Below, in pieces: positions 1 through 9,100 of a DNA stretch of 42,439 bases. The notes under the pieces are model-generated. The model saw only the letters and a program-made list of their open reading frames with translations. It searched no databases and was not told where the DNA came from. Made by a program: the position numbers and the translations under genes. The first letter of the stretch is position 1. Every line of letters starts with the position of its first letter. This DNA is from Campylobacterota bacterium (GTDB lineage Bacteria > Campylobacterota > Campylobacteria > Campylobacterales > JAADDX01). Location of the stretch: the NCBI GenBank assembly GCA_013153685.1, contig JAADDX010000036.1, positions 1 to 42,439 on the forward strand. Reading direction: 5' to 3'.

Positions 1-1
1 A

Positions 2-88
2 AATGAAAATAAGGAAATTTATCTAATAGGAATAAACTTCGATGAAGAAAAAAGAAATATAAGTAAGTTTGAGTGGGAGAAGGTATGA
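2..88 (+). CDS. C-terminal end of an AAA-ATPase / PD-(D/E)XK nuclease-like protein (5' truncated by window)
   Basis: An open frame enters from the left edge and ends with TGA overlapping the next gene's ATG. Its last 28 residues contain IGINFDEEKRNISKFEWEKV. This resembles the C-terminal signature of the PDDEXK_9 family (pattern IGInFs..eRnI..w..E), which usually follows an AAA-ATPase_like domain in proteins of about 500-550 residues that are common in Campylobacterota and Bacteroidota. The function of that family is not well established. Only the tail is visible, so the family call rests on one motif. The stop/start overlap with aguB suggests co-transcription. Confidence 0.55.
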   Translation, partial: NENKEIYLIGINFDEEKRNISKFEWEKV

Positions 89-981
89 AAACGGCACTAA
101 TACAACAAAAATATCATTCATCAAAACAAAAAACAATCGAAAAAACACTACAAATGATAGATAACACAGACGCACAGTTGGTTGTATTGCAAGAATTACA
201 TCAAACAGAGTATTTTTGTCAAAGTGAGGATACAAAGTTTTTTGATTATGCAAACGATTATCAAAAAGATATAGAATTTTGGCAAAATGTTAGCAAAAGA
301 AAAAATATCGTATTAGTTACTTCACTTTTTGAAAAAAGAGCAGATGGGATTTATCACAACACAGCGTATGTATTTGATAAAGGAGTATTAGCAGGTAAAT
401 ATCGCAAAATGCATATTCCAGATGATCCGGGATTTTATGAGAAGTTTTATTTTACAATAGGTGATATTGGATTTGAGCCGATTGATACTAGTGTAGGAAG
501 ACTTGGGGTATTGGTATGTTGGGATCAGTGGTATCCAGAAGCGGCGAGAATTATGGCATTAAAGGGAGCGGAAGTTTTGATATATCCTACTGCTATTGGG
601 TGGTTAGAATGTCCCAAAGATAGGCTTGATGAACTATGCGAAAAAGAAAACACCCCACAAGAGAGACAAAAAATGCTTGATGCATGGATAAATGTCCAAA
701 GAGGACATGCCATAGCAAATACAATACCAGTAATTAGCGTAAATCGTGTGGGAAGCGAAAAAGATAGTAGTGGTGTATTAGAAGGAATTAAATTTTGGGG
801 AAATAGCTTTGTGGTAGGGGCACAAGGGGAATTTTTGGCTCGTGGCGGAATGGAAGAAGAGATTATTGAGGTGGAAATTGATTTGCAAGCGGGTAAGGAA
901 ATTCGCAAAATTTGGCCTTTTTTAAGAGATAGACGAATTGAATCATATGAATGTTTATTAAAAAGATATTGTAGATGTTAG
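85..981 (+). CDS. aguB: N-carbamoylputrescine amidase
   Basis: Nitrilase-superfamily hydrolase of 298 residues that should convert N-carbamoylputrescine to putrescine, CO2 and ammonia in the agmatine route of polyamine synthesis, in the cytoplasm. The catalytic Glu-Lys-Cys triad is visible: E37 in VVLQELHQTEYFCQ, K108 in YRKMHIPDD and C145 in VCWDQWYPE. The WDQWYPEAAR and FGFYEKFYF-like context (here PGFYEKFYF) is typical of AguB rather than of other nitrilases. ATG 85 is preferred over GTG 73 because GGAG lies five bases before it and the protein then starts MKTALIQQKY. The stop overlaps the next gene by 7 bases. No agmatine deiminase (aguA) is adjacent. Confidence 0.93.
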   Translation: MKTALIQQKYHSSKQKTIEKTLQMIDNTDAQLVVLQELHQTEYFCQSEDTKFFDYANDYQKDIEFWQNVSKRKNIVLVTSLFEKRADGIYHNTAYVFDKGVLAGKYRKMHIPDDPGFYEKFYFTIGDIGFEPIDTSVGRLGVLVCWDQWYPEAARIMALKGAEVLIYPTAIGWLECPKDRLDELCEKENTPQERQKMLDAWINVQRGHAIANTIPVISVNRVGSEKDSSGVLEGIKFWGNSFVVGAQGEFLARGGMEEEIIEVEIDLQAGKEIRKIWPFLRDRRIESYECLLKRYCRC

Positions 982-2429
982 TTTGTCCGCTTGATTGTTG
1001 GGATACTTGTGTGATGGATAAAAAGGGGGATAAATTTCTCCCTACTAATCAAGGCATTACAAATAAGTATCTTTGCTACAAACTAAATAACTACTTCAAA
1101 TATCCAAAACATAATCCAAAATACAATTTAGATGATGTTGAAAAACTCCTAAAATCCACCACTCCAAATAGAATTTTGTTTTTAAGGGGTAGTGGAAATT
1201 TGGGAATTATGCAAAATGTGACTAAACTTTTCTTTGATAGATTAAATGCCACATTCGCAAAAGGTAGTAGTTGTGATGGAAAGGGGGAAGAAGGGATTAT
1301 TAGAGCCATAGGAGATACACCTATATTGCCAATAAATACCATAAAAGAAGCTAAAAATATCATTATTTGGGGAAGAAATCCATACATTACCAATACTCAC
1401 TTAATCCCTTATTTAAAACACAAAAACATAATTACCATAGATGCAAGATACACACTCACTGCTAAAAATAGTTCTACATTCTACCAAATCAAGCCAAATA
1501 CCGATATTTTTTTGGCTAAATATTTAATAACCAAAAATCCAAAATATCTAGAAATTACCGGATTGGATAATGTGGATAAACTAATAGATATTTTAGATAG
1601 AAGTATTATTTTATTGGGGCTTGGAGTAGCCAAAAATAGCTATGGAGATAAAACTACCCACACAATTTACGCCCTAAATCGTCCAACTGCTTTTTTGGGT
1701 AATTCTATGTCTGGATTAACAAATCCATTTAAAACCCATCCCAAAAATATTATGCCACTTTTTGAGATTGAGTGGGATAAAATAGATGTGGTATTTATAC
1801 AAGGGGCTAATCCTCTTGTAAGTTTGCCAAATTTCACTATTCCAAATGATAAAAAAGTTATAGTATTTGGTAAATATTTGGATAAAACGGCAAAAAGAGC
1901 GGATATTTTTATCCCAACCAAAGATTTTTATGCAAAAAATGATATACGAAGTAGCTATTTTCACGAATTTGTTTTTAAGAATGAAAAAATATGCGATGAT
2001 TATGGAATTAGTGAATATGACTTTACAAAAGAGATGTTTGATAGATTTGGCTTTGATGGGCTTTTGGATGAAGATGAATACATTAGTCAAATATACAAAC
2101 CAAAAAGAGAGGTAAATTATCCTACTAAAAAAGTAGAATTTATTGATTTTGAGGTGGATTACAAAGATACAACCTACCTAATCACCGCCAAAAACAAAAC
2201 TTCTCTTAACTCTCAATTTAAAACGGATAAATTTGCTTATATGAATGATTATGAAGGCAGAGCAATTCTAAAAACCACAATAGGAGAGCTCGAAGTCCAA
2301 GTAAAAAAAGATACCACTATCCCTAAAAATGCGGTATTTATGTATGCCGGTAGTGATGTTAATAAAATCATATCATCAAATGGATATAACGCAACTTATA
2401 GCCAAGAGGTGAATATCACGTTATATTAG
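975..2429 (+). CDS. short molybdopterin oxidoreductase-like protein with N-terminal [4Fe-4S] motif
   Basis: A 484-residue protein starting MLVCPLDCWDTC, which with the later YLCYKLNNY gives the Cys pattern and following Lys of the [4Fe-4S] domain of the molybdopterin oxidoreductase superfamily. Further family-like stretches are GSSCDGKGEEG (around residue 100), IIIWGRNPYITNTH and ITIDARYT, and FIQGANPLVSLPNF. The C-terminal part (about 390-484) resembles a reduced dinucleotide-binding domain. It is much shorter than formate dehydrogenase or nitrate reductase catalytic subunits (about 700-1000 residues). No Tat signal and no electron-transfer partner subunits are nearby. It overlaps aguB by 7 bases and its end overlaps the convergent nnr gene by 9. 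The substrate is unknown, and whether it still binds molybdopterin cannot be seen. Confidence 0.75.
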   Translation: MLVCPLDCWDTCVMDKKGDKFLPTNQGITNKYLCYKLNNYFKYPKHNPKYNLDDVEKLLKSTTPNRILFLRGSGNLGIMQNVTKLFFDRLNATFAKGSSCDGKGEEGIIRAIGDTPILPINTIKEAKNIIIWGRNPYITNTHLIPYLKHKNIITIDARYTLTAKNSSTFYQIKPNTDIFLAKYLITKNPKYLEITGLDNVDKLIDILDRSIILLGLGVAKNSYGDKTTHTIYALNRPTAFLGNSMSGLTNPFKTHPKNIMPLFEIEWDKIDVVFIQGANPLVSLPNFTIPNDKKVIVFGKYLDKTAKRADIFIPTKDFYAKNDIRSSYFHEFVFKNEKICDDYGISEYDFTKEMFDRFGFDGLLDEDEYISQIYKPKREVNYPTKKVEFIDFEVDYKDTTYLITAKNKTSLNSQFKTDKFAYMNDYEGRAILKTTIGELEVQVKKDTTIPKNAVFMYAGSDVNKIISSNGYNATYSQEVNITLY

Positions 2430-3788
2430 TTGTGATATTTCATCGATGAGTTTGATTGGAGTTAGGGCGTAGTTTGGTTGTATATCCCCAGCAATACTAT
2501 GAGCTAAGCTAGCTGTGATAGTAGCTTTTAATGGATGGTAGTTTTGTGCTAGTAACGCTCCTATCATTCCAGCCAATACATCTCCACTTCCACCTTTGCT
2601 TAGTGCGGGAGTGCCGAGCGTATTGATGTATAGTTGTTGTTTATATGCAATAATAGGATTACTCCCCTTTAATAGCAACACTACATCAGGATATAGTTTA
2701 CTAAATTGTAAGGCTAGCTCAAATCTCTTTTGTTGTACTTGTTCGGTCGAATAATTATACCCTAGCAATCCAAGCAAATGAGCAAACTCTTTTGGGTGAG
2801 GAGTGATTACACTACCATCTCTTAGCAAGGATACAACCTCCTTTTTATAAAACATATCAGCATCAATGACGATTTTTTGGGGTAATTTATTATAATCTAT
2901 CTCATATTCCCCAAGTCCCATGCCCAATACCACACTATTGAATTTATCGCTAATTTGGTGTTCTTTCATTAGTTCGTATGGCAGATTCACATCCGTTAGA
3001 CAAACACTACTTACAAGCCCCGCTCCAAAATGCAATGCTCCAAGAGATGCCAAGATACCGGCTCCACTTTTGGCACCCACAACTACTCCTACATGACCGT
3101 ATGTGCCTTTATGAGAAGTTTTTTTAGTGCGAATTGGTAAATGCATATCTGATTGTTGCAATAAGTAGTATTTCGATTTGTTGATATAATTTTTAAAACT
3201 CACTCCCAAGTTTGCAGTAACAATATCCCCCACATAGTCTTTTGCGTTATCACTTAATAAAGCTAGTTTAATAGCCCCCATTGTTACAGTTACATCAGCT
3301 TTAAAAGCTACACTTTGTATATTTCCGTTAATATCTATACCAGTAGGAATATCACATGCTAGCTTAAAACCGGATTTTTTATTAAGTCTTCTAATGATAG
3401 ATTGAATATCAGGACTCAAATCACGCTTTAGCCCACTTCCAAAAATCGCATCCACATATACGTCAAATTCCCGATTTGTGGTATCTTCTAAACATTTCCC
3501 TCCGTAGTTTTTATAAATATTATACTGGAAATGTGCCATTTGGCTTTTTAATTCCATCGGTAGATACAAACACACTTCATCAATTTCCCCAAGCAACATC
3601 CTCCCCAAAGCAATCCCATCAGCACCGTTATTTCCGCTCCCACTGATAATACAGACGGATTTGGGTTGGAGTTTTTTGATCTGGATAGCCATCGCTCTTG
3701 CTGCATTTTCCATTAGGATATATTCATTTAAGCCTTGGTCATAACATTGTTTATCCAATGTATAAACTTCATCAAATATTTCTATCAT
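2421..3788 (-). CDS. nnr: bifunctional NAD(P)H-hydrate epimerase / ADP-dependent NAD(P)H-hydrate dehydratase
   Basis: A 455-residue NAD(P)HX repair enzyme. The N-terminal YjeF domain (about 1-205, with ISGSGNNGADGIALGRML) epimerises damaged hydrated NAD(P)H. The C-terminal ribokinase-like domain (about 210-455, with KTSHKGTYGHVGVVVGAKSGAG, split here as KTSHKGTYGHVG and VVVGAKSGAG, VITPHPKEFAHLLG and TPALSKGGSGDVLAGMIGAL) dehydrates it back using ADP. ATG 3788 is chosen because AAGGGGG lies just upstream. The start overlaps the ABC ATPase stop in an ATGA arrangement, implying translational coupling. Its place after metal-transporter-like genes is where a permease would be expected. Confidence 0.93.
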   Translation of the reverse strand: MIEIFDEVYTLDKQCYDQGLNEYILMENAARAMAIQIKKLQPKSVCIISGSGNNGADGIALGRMLLGEIDEVCLYLPMELKSQMAHFQYNIYKNYGGKCLEDTTNREFDVYVDAIFGSGLKRDLSPDIQSIIRRLNKKSGFKLACDIPTGIDINGNIQSVAFKADVTVTMGAIKLALLSDNAKDYVGDIVTANLGVSFKNYINKSKYYLLQQSDMHLPIRTKKTSHKGTYGHVGVVVGAKSGAGILASLGALHFGAGLVSSVCLTDVNLPYELMKEHQISDKFNSVVLGMGLGEYEIDYNKLPQKIVIDADMFYKKEVVSLLRDGSVITPHPKEFAHLLGLLGYNYSTEQVQQKRFELALQFSKLYPDVVLLLKGSNPIIAYKQQLYINTLGTPALSKGGSGDVLAGMIGALLAQNYHPLKATITASLAHSIAGDIQPNYALTPIKLIDEISQLI

Positions 3789-4492
3789 GTATCCCCCTTG
3801 CATATATTGCAGTTTTTAATTGCATTGATAAATTCAATTTCACAAAAATGTTCTTGGTCTGGTTGGAAATGTAGATGAGGTGTATCATGCAATACTAGAG
3901 TTTGGCTAATATACGCCACTTTATTAACCCCTTCTAGCAATACATTCATATCGTGAGAGATGATAATTTTGGTGATGTCAAGTTGCTTGAGGATCGCATA
4001 AATTGCCCTTTGAGATTTGGTATCTATTGCACTGGTAGGCTCATCTAATATTAGCAATTCCGGCTCATCGACAAGTGCTCTAGCAATTAGCACTTTTTGT
4101 CGTTGCCCTCCACTAAGGTCTGAGATTTTTTTGGATTGTAAGTTTGCAATTTGCAACAATTCCATCTTCTCTATTGCTTTTTTAATATCGTTTTTGCAAT
4201 AAAAAAATTTATTTTTTGTAAGTCTTCCTTGCAAAACTACATCCAATACAGTAATTGGTATATCCAAAGAAAAATTGGTATATTGAGGAACATAACCGAT
4301 TTTGTTAGTAGCGATCTTGATAGTACCGCTTGTGGGTTTGAGTATGCCAAGTATAATCTTGATAAGTGTTGTCTTTCCACCGCCGTTTGGTCCTATAAAG
4401 GCTATATAGTCACCTTTAGCGATATGCAAATTGATATTATCTAATATTTTTTCATGTCCATATTGGAAGCTTACGTTATTGATTTGAACCAT
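3785..4492 (-). CDS. ZnuC-like metal ABC transporter ATP-binding protein
   Basis: A 235-residue ABC ATPase with Walker A GPNGGGKTT (residues 34-42), Q-loop YVPQYTNF, signature LSGGQRQKV, Walker B LLILDEPTSA and the switch His in IISHDMNVL. The small size, the GPNGGGKTTL form of Walker A and the adjacent ZnuA-like binding protein point to the zinc/manganese/iron ABC family of the cytoplasmic membrane. A Cys-rich tail (FCEIEF...NCNICKGDT) ends the protein. Its start overlaps the binding-protein gene by 17 bases. No ZnuB-type permease lies in this operon or elsewhere in the window. Confidence 0.88.
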   Translation of the reverse strand: MVQINNVSFQYGHEKILDNINLHIAKGDYIAFIGPNGGGKTTLIKIILGILKPTSGTIKIATNKIGYVPQYTNFSLDIPITVLDVVLQGRLTKNKFFYCKNDIKKAIEKMELLQIANLQSKKISDLSGGQRQKVLIARALVDEPELLILDEPTSAIDTKSQRAIYAILKQLDITKIIISHDMNVLLEGVNKVAYISQTLVLHDTPHLHFQPDQEHFCEIEFINAIKNCNICKGDT

Positions 4493-5258
4493 GCAATATC
4501 TTCACTACTTGAGATAATGTATCGAGGATGTTGTATTTGAGTGCTGAGAAAATATAGACTCTCGCACCGACCTTTTGTGCAATAAAGCGAGCACTCTTTG
4601 GGTTGAATTCTGCTGATGCAAAAATAATCTTAATGTTGTTTTGTTTGGCTGTGTTGATGATCTCTAGCAAATACTTAAAACTCGACTCTTTGGCGTCTTT
4701 TTCGATTGCTATCTCTTGTAAATGATATCTTTTAGCAAAGTAATATAGGTTTGGATGGAATATCAAAAACTTCGTATATTTAAATTTAGTATGTCTAATC
4801 ATATTATCAAAATCTATCATATCTTGTTTGAATTTGAGGAAATTTTGATGATACAATTGTGCATTTGCCTCATCTATGTGTGAGAGAGTCTCATATACTA
4901 CTTTAGCTTGAGATATTAAAAGGATTGGATCTAGCCATATATGAGGATTTGCATCCATATCAATATACTTTGCAAAATTTACTATTTGCATAGATGGATT
5001 GATGGCTTTGAATTTATCAATATAAGCCTTTTCAAACGGCACATTAATTCTGAAATATACAAGAGTATTTTTAAGACTTTTTAATTGTGCAATAGAAGGG
5101 GAATACATCACAGGATTGGCACCTTTGGGCAACATTACGTTTACCGTTGCTTTGTGTGAAGAGATACGATCAATTACAAATTTTTGAGGTAATATCGACA
5201 CTGTTACGTTATAAGCATACAACCAGCTTGCAATTATGATAAGAAATACAGATTTCAT
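4476..5258 (-). CDS. ZnuA-like periplasmic metal-binding protein (cluster A-I)
   Basis: A 260-residue protein with an N-terminal signal peptide (MKSVFLIIIASWLYAYN) and the fold landmarks of cluster A-I solute-binding proteins: ANPVMYSPSIAQLKSL, PHIWLDPIL (metal His), FHPNLYYFAKRY (metal His) and ASAEFNPKSARFIAQKVGARV. The first canonical ligand, usually His in a PHxYEP motif, is Val here (NPVMYSP), so one of the usual metal ligands is missing. The start follows GAGGG with about seven bases of spacing. It lies downstream of rpsU, probably in the same transcript, past a hairpin. The metal specificity cannot be told from sequence. Confidence 0.82.
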   Translation of the reverse strand: MKSVFLIIIASWLYAYNVTVSILPQKFVIDRISSHKATVNVMLPKGANPVMYSPSIAQLKSLKNTLVYFRINVPFEKAYIDKFKAINPSMQIVNFAKYIDMDANPHIWLDPILLISQAKVVYETLSHIDEANAQLYHQNFLKFKQDMIDFDNMIRHTKFKYTKFLIFHPNLYYFAKRYHLQEIAIEKDAKESSFKYLLEIINTAKQNNIKIIFASAEFNPKSARFIAQKVGARVYIFSALKYNILDTLSQVVKILHGSNQ

Positions 5259-5274
5259 AACAATCCCTCAAGGG

Positions 5275-5300
5275 GAAGCAAAAAATTATAATTTTGCTTC
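5275..5300 (-). terminator. hairpin at the 3' end of rpsU (possible attenuator)
   Basis: Perfect 9-bp inverted repeat GAAGCAAAA / TTTTGCTTC with an 8-base AT loop. It overlaps the last codons and stop of rpsU and lies 17 bases before the znuA-like start. There is no T-run after the stem on the minus strand, so it is not a canonical intrinsic terminator. It may instead be a partial terminator or mRNA-stability element separating highly expressed rpsU from the transporter genes. Confidence 0.5.
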
Positions 5301-5498
5301 ATATCTTCTAAGCATCCATAATTTTCTAAGAAGTTTCTTTCTTGTAGCGATTTTCTCTTTCTTTCTAATTTCAGATTTCGGCTCAAAAAATCTTCTTTTT
5401 CTTACTTCTACAACAATTAGATTTCTATCTACTTGTCTTTTGAATTTTCTATAAGCACTTTCGAAATCTTCACCGTCTTTTACGATAATTCCTGGCAA
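5286..5498 (-). CDS. rpsU: 30S ribosomal protein S21
   Basis: Ribosomal protein S21 of the small subunit. The start is taken as TTG 5498, giving a 70-residue protein beginning (M)[19 protein letters not shown] and continuing with [19 protein letters not shown] to RRYEAKL. Length and ends match the Campylobacter S21 form. Upstream in-frame GTG codons at 5507 and 5510 would put the ribosome site (AAAGGTGG) too close, whereas it is well placed for the TTG. A -10 box lies just upstream. It is probably the first gene of a transcript that runs into the metal-transporter-like genes. Confidence 0.95.
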   Translation of the reverse strand: MPGIIVKDGEDFESAYRKFKRQVDRNLIVVEVRKRRFFEPKSEIRKKEKIATRKKLLRKLWMLRRYEAKL

Positions 5499-5537
5499 CT
5501 TACTCACCACCTTTCTTGTTAAGAATTTTTCGGGGTA

Positions 5538-5543
5538 ATTATA
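5538..5543 (-). promoter_or_regulatory. rpsU: -10 box upstream of rpsU
   Basis: The minus strand reads ATGGTATAATTACC here, matching the extended -10 form (GGTATAATTA) that recurs before several operons in this window. It is about 40 bases from the rpsU start. No clear -35 element is seen. Confidence 0.6.
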
Positions 5544-5612
5544 CCATGTTTTGCTTAAATATTACTTAAATGTTTTTATGATTTGTGATATAGCCACTAA
5601 GAATTCAAGAAT

Positions 5613-5641
5613 TTGACTTTGCTTTTAAGATTTTATATAAT
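5613..5641 (+). promoter_or_regulatory. sigma70-type promoter for thioredoxin 2
   Basis: TTGACT at 5613-5618 and TATAAT at 5636-5641 are separated by 17 bases, an almost perfect vegetative promoter. It lies 32 bases before the ATG at 5674. Confidence 0.75.
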
Positions 5642-5673
5642 TCATCCCAAATTACCAATTATAAGGAGATTAA

Positions 5674-6117
5674 ATGGAAAAGATTAGAGTAATATGTCCA
5701 CATTGTTTAAAACCGAATAATGTCGTAAAAAAAGATGAATACAAAAAGGCAGTTTGCGGTCATTGCAAAGGTAATTTATTGGATAATGCACCGATTAATG
5801 CCGATGATAGTAACTTTGAGTATATTTTATCAAATACTGATTTGCCGGTATTTGTGGATTTTTGGGCACAATGGTGCGGTCCTTGTAAGATGTTTGCACC
5901 TACTTTTAACGAAGTCTCAAGAAGTTTGCCTCTAAAGGCTCAATTTGTAAAGGTAAATACCGAACAAGCTCAGATGACTGCTGCAAAAAACCGAATTCGT
6001 AGTATACCCACAATCGTAGCCTTTCATAAGAATGTGGAAATACACAGAGTAAGCGGAATGATGCCAACACCGCAATTTATGCAATGGGCAACACAAATTA
6101 TCCAACAATGTAATTAA
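5674..6117 (+). CDS. trxC: thioredoxin 2-type zinc-ribbon thioredoxin
   Basis: A 147-residue cytoplasmic disulfide reductase. The N-terminus carries a zinc ribbon (VICPHCLKPNN and CGHCKGNL, two CxxC pairs within residues 6-36), characteristic of thioredoxin 2. The thioredoxin fold follows with the active site FWAQWCGPCKMF (around residue 68), the cis-Pro loop RSIPTIVAF and the C-terminal helix. The start is supported by AAGGAG five bases upstream. It is monocistronic, with its own promoter and a terminator right after the stop. Zinc-ribbon thioredoxins are linked to oxidative stress and redox-sensitive folding. The family assignment is firm but the physiological partner is unknown. Confidence 0.93.
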   Translation: MEKIRVICPHCLKPNNVVKKDEYKKAVCGHCKGNLLDNAPINADDSNFEYILSNTDLPVFVDFWAQWCGPCKMFAPTFNEVSRSLPLKAQFVKVNTEQAQMTAAKNRIRSIPTIVAFHKNVEIHRVSGMMPTPQFMQWATQIIQQCN

Positions 6118-6137
6118 GGAGAAAATTATCTCCTTTT
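6116..6137. terminator. bidirectional hairpin terminator between trxC and the RND operon
   Basis: Perfect stem AAGGAGA / TCTCCTT with loop AAATTA, starting at the trxC stop and overlapping the stop codon of the convergent RND gene. It is flanked by T-rich sequence on the + side and by A-rich/T-rich sequence on the other strand, so it can serve both genes. Confidence 0.65.
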
Positions 6138-9100
6138 ATCCGTGATATAAGCAAGCATAGGAACATATACAAGTGTAAGGAATGTCCCTACCAAAAGTCC
6201 TCCTATGGCTATATCCGCGATTGGAGACAATCTCTCAAGCCCTATGGCTTGTTCTAATGCTATTGGAATCATTCCAGCAATAGTCCCAAATGCAGTCATC
6301 ATAACCGGTCTAAATCTTACCTTAATAGCTTCTAATGCACTCTCAAATGGAGTTTTTCCTTCTTTTTCGTATTCTTTATAAAAGTCTATCAACAATACCG
6401 CATTTTTGATAATAATACCAAAAAGCAACAATAGCCCAATCATACTTGGCATACAAGTAGGCTTGTGAGCGATTATCAGTCCCCACATACCTCCTATCAT
6501 AGATAAAGGCAATACCACTATCATAACAAGAGCTAATTTTAGCGATTGATATACTACCATTAAAGTCAAAATCAATACAATTACCCCGATTACCACCGCT
6601 TTTATTAGTCTTTGGAATGAATCGTTTAGTTCTTTCATATCACCATTTTGTGAATAATTAGTAATCCCTTTTTGATGAAGTATTTCATCAGATTCTGCCG
6701 TGATTTTGCTAATAGGTCTTGTAGCACGATATGCTTGTGTTTCTACTTCGTATTTTAATCCATCTCTTTCTATTTTTGAATATGTAAAGTTAGTAGAAAT
6801 GCTAGCAAAGGTACTTAGAGGCACTACACCTTTTGGCGTGGCAATAGGTAGCATTTTTAGTGTTTGTATGTTTTTATTAAATTCCTTATCAAATCTCACT
6901 CTTACAAATTGCACATTCATACTACTGATATTTGTAGCTAATGTAGCTATTTGGTCTTTAAGTGCGATTTGAGAGATGATACCAAGAGGAGTGATACCAT
7001 AACTCAATGCTTTATTTTTGTCTATTTTAATATCTACTTCCAAAAAGTCCTTATCCCAGCTTGTCATAGTGGTAGTAAGCCCTTTGATATTTTGGATTAG
7101 TTTTTGAGCTTTTAGGGCAAGTTTTGGTAAATTTTCATAATCATCACTTTTAAATTCTATCGCCAAAGGAGCGGAGATAGTCGATAGGGCAGTAGCCCCA
7201 AAGTCATAAACTGCTAGATTTTTAACCCCTTTTAGTGAGGCTAATTGTTTTCTTACTTCCTCTTCTAACTGCCAAATTGTATCTTTTCTATGAAATCTAT
7301 CAACAGCGATAATAGTCATCATAGCACTATTTCCACCACCATTTCCACTAACTGATAAAACTCCATTTTCAGTCCCAATAGCAATAGAACTTTTCTCCAC
7401 CCAATTTTGTGTATTTAGCCATTGTAAAAATGGTTGTAATCTCTCTTTTGTCATATCGGCATTTAAGTTACTCGAAAATTCCACTTTTGCTTTCATAATA
7501 CCGGTATCCATCGGAGGCATTACGTCTCTACCTATCGTAGGCATAATGTTTTTTAGACTAATTGCGAGGATAAATAAAGCACCACCCATCAACATCATTC
7601 TTCTAATTACCTTAAATCCGCTATTAGAAAATTTAAGAATAGATACATAAGGGGTGATTAGTTTGGCGATGGTATTTTGATACAAACTCTCAAAAAATTT
7701 CTCTATTTTAGTTTTACCGGCTCCATTTTTATAAAGCCAACTTGATAATTTTGGTATAAAAGTCACCGATAAAAACCAGCTAATTAGCAACGATACTATC
7801 AAAGTCTCAATCAAAGGTCTAAATATTTTTTCTGGATAACCACCTACAAACATTAGTGGAAATACAATAGCAATAGTTGATATTGTCCCAGCAAATACCG
7901 GCATTAATACTTCTTTTGTCCCTTCATAAATAGCTTTATTTAAATCTTCATCGTTTGATAAGTGTCTTTCTATATTTTCCAACACCACAACCGCATCATC
8001 AGTTAGCATTCCAAGGGCTAAAATAATCGCGGTATAAATAATGATATTTAATTCTCCCCCAGTAAGATATAAAAATGCCAATACCCCAAAAAATACCATT
8101 GGGATAGAAATCGCAGCCGCGATTAATGCCCTAAAATTCGCTAAAAATATTAATAGCACCAAAAGTGTATAAACTATCGCATCTCGCAAAGCTTCTAACA
8201 TATTGTCGTTTGAAGTCTCAACAAGCGTTCTTTGTGTATCAGAGATAGTGATTTTGATATTTGGATATTCTTGGGCTACTTTTTTCATCACTTCTCTTGC
8301 GGCATCACTTGTAGCTATTAAATTCCCCCCTGGGGCTCTCTCTACTGATATAGCAATAGCCGGTGTGTTATTTCCGATATATGAGCTATTGCTTGTTTTA
8401 TAGATCCATTTTATTGTGGCGATGTCTTTTAGTTTGAGGTTTTGTCTGATGAATACTTCTTGCAATTTCTTCACATCGTCTTTTTCTCCATAATAAGTAA
8501 GTGTGATGAAATTTGAATTATCTTTGATAAATCCTATTGGTAAATCTTTGTTGGTAGTTTGCAATACTTTTAGTATCTCTTCTAATGTAAGATGATATTT
8601 TGCCATTTTACGAGGATCGATATGTATCATTATGCTACTCTCATACCCTCCAAATACTTCTACATTTCCTATATCTTTTTTATTTAGCAGTTGAGGTTTG
8701 ATAAAGCTTACGGCTATTTTTCTAATATCTGCTAATGTAATGTCGCTATTTTTTGGACTTAAACTAAACAAATCTACCGGAGGTGTGAAATCTCCTACTA
8801 GATAAATAGCAGGTGTAGCATTTGTTGGTAATTTGCTTTTTACTCTATTTAAAGCATTACTTACCGCTACTGATGCGGATTCTAATGTTTTAGTATAGTT
8901 AAATACTACATGCACAATAGAGAAGTTAGCAACGTTTGTGCTTTTAATCTCGTAAATGTTATTCAAAGTAGCCATCTCTTCTTCGATCGGTTTTGATACA
9001 CTTGTGGCTACCACATTTGCAGCCGCCCCTGGGGCATTTGTAAATACCACCACTTCCGGTCTATTCGCATCTGGAAATAAGTTTTTTGGCATTTTAATAA

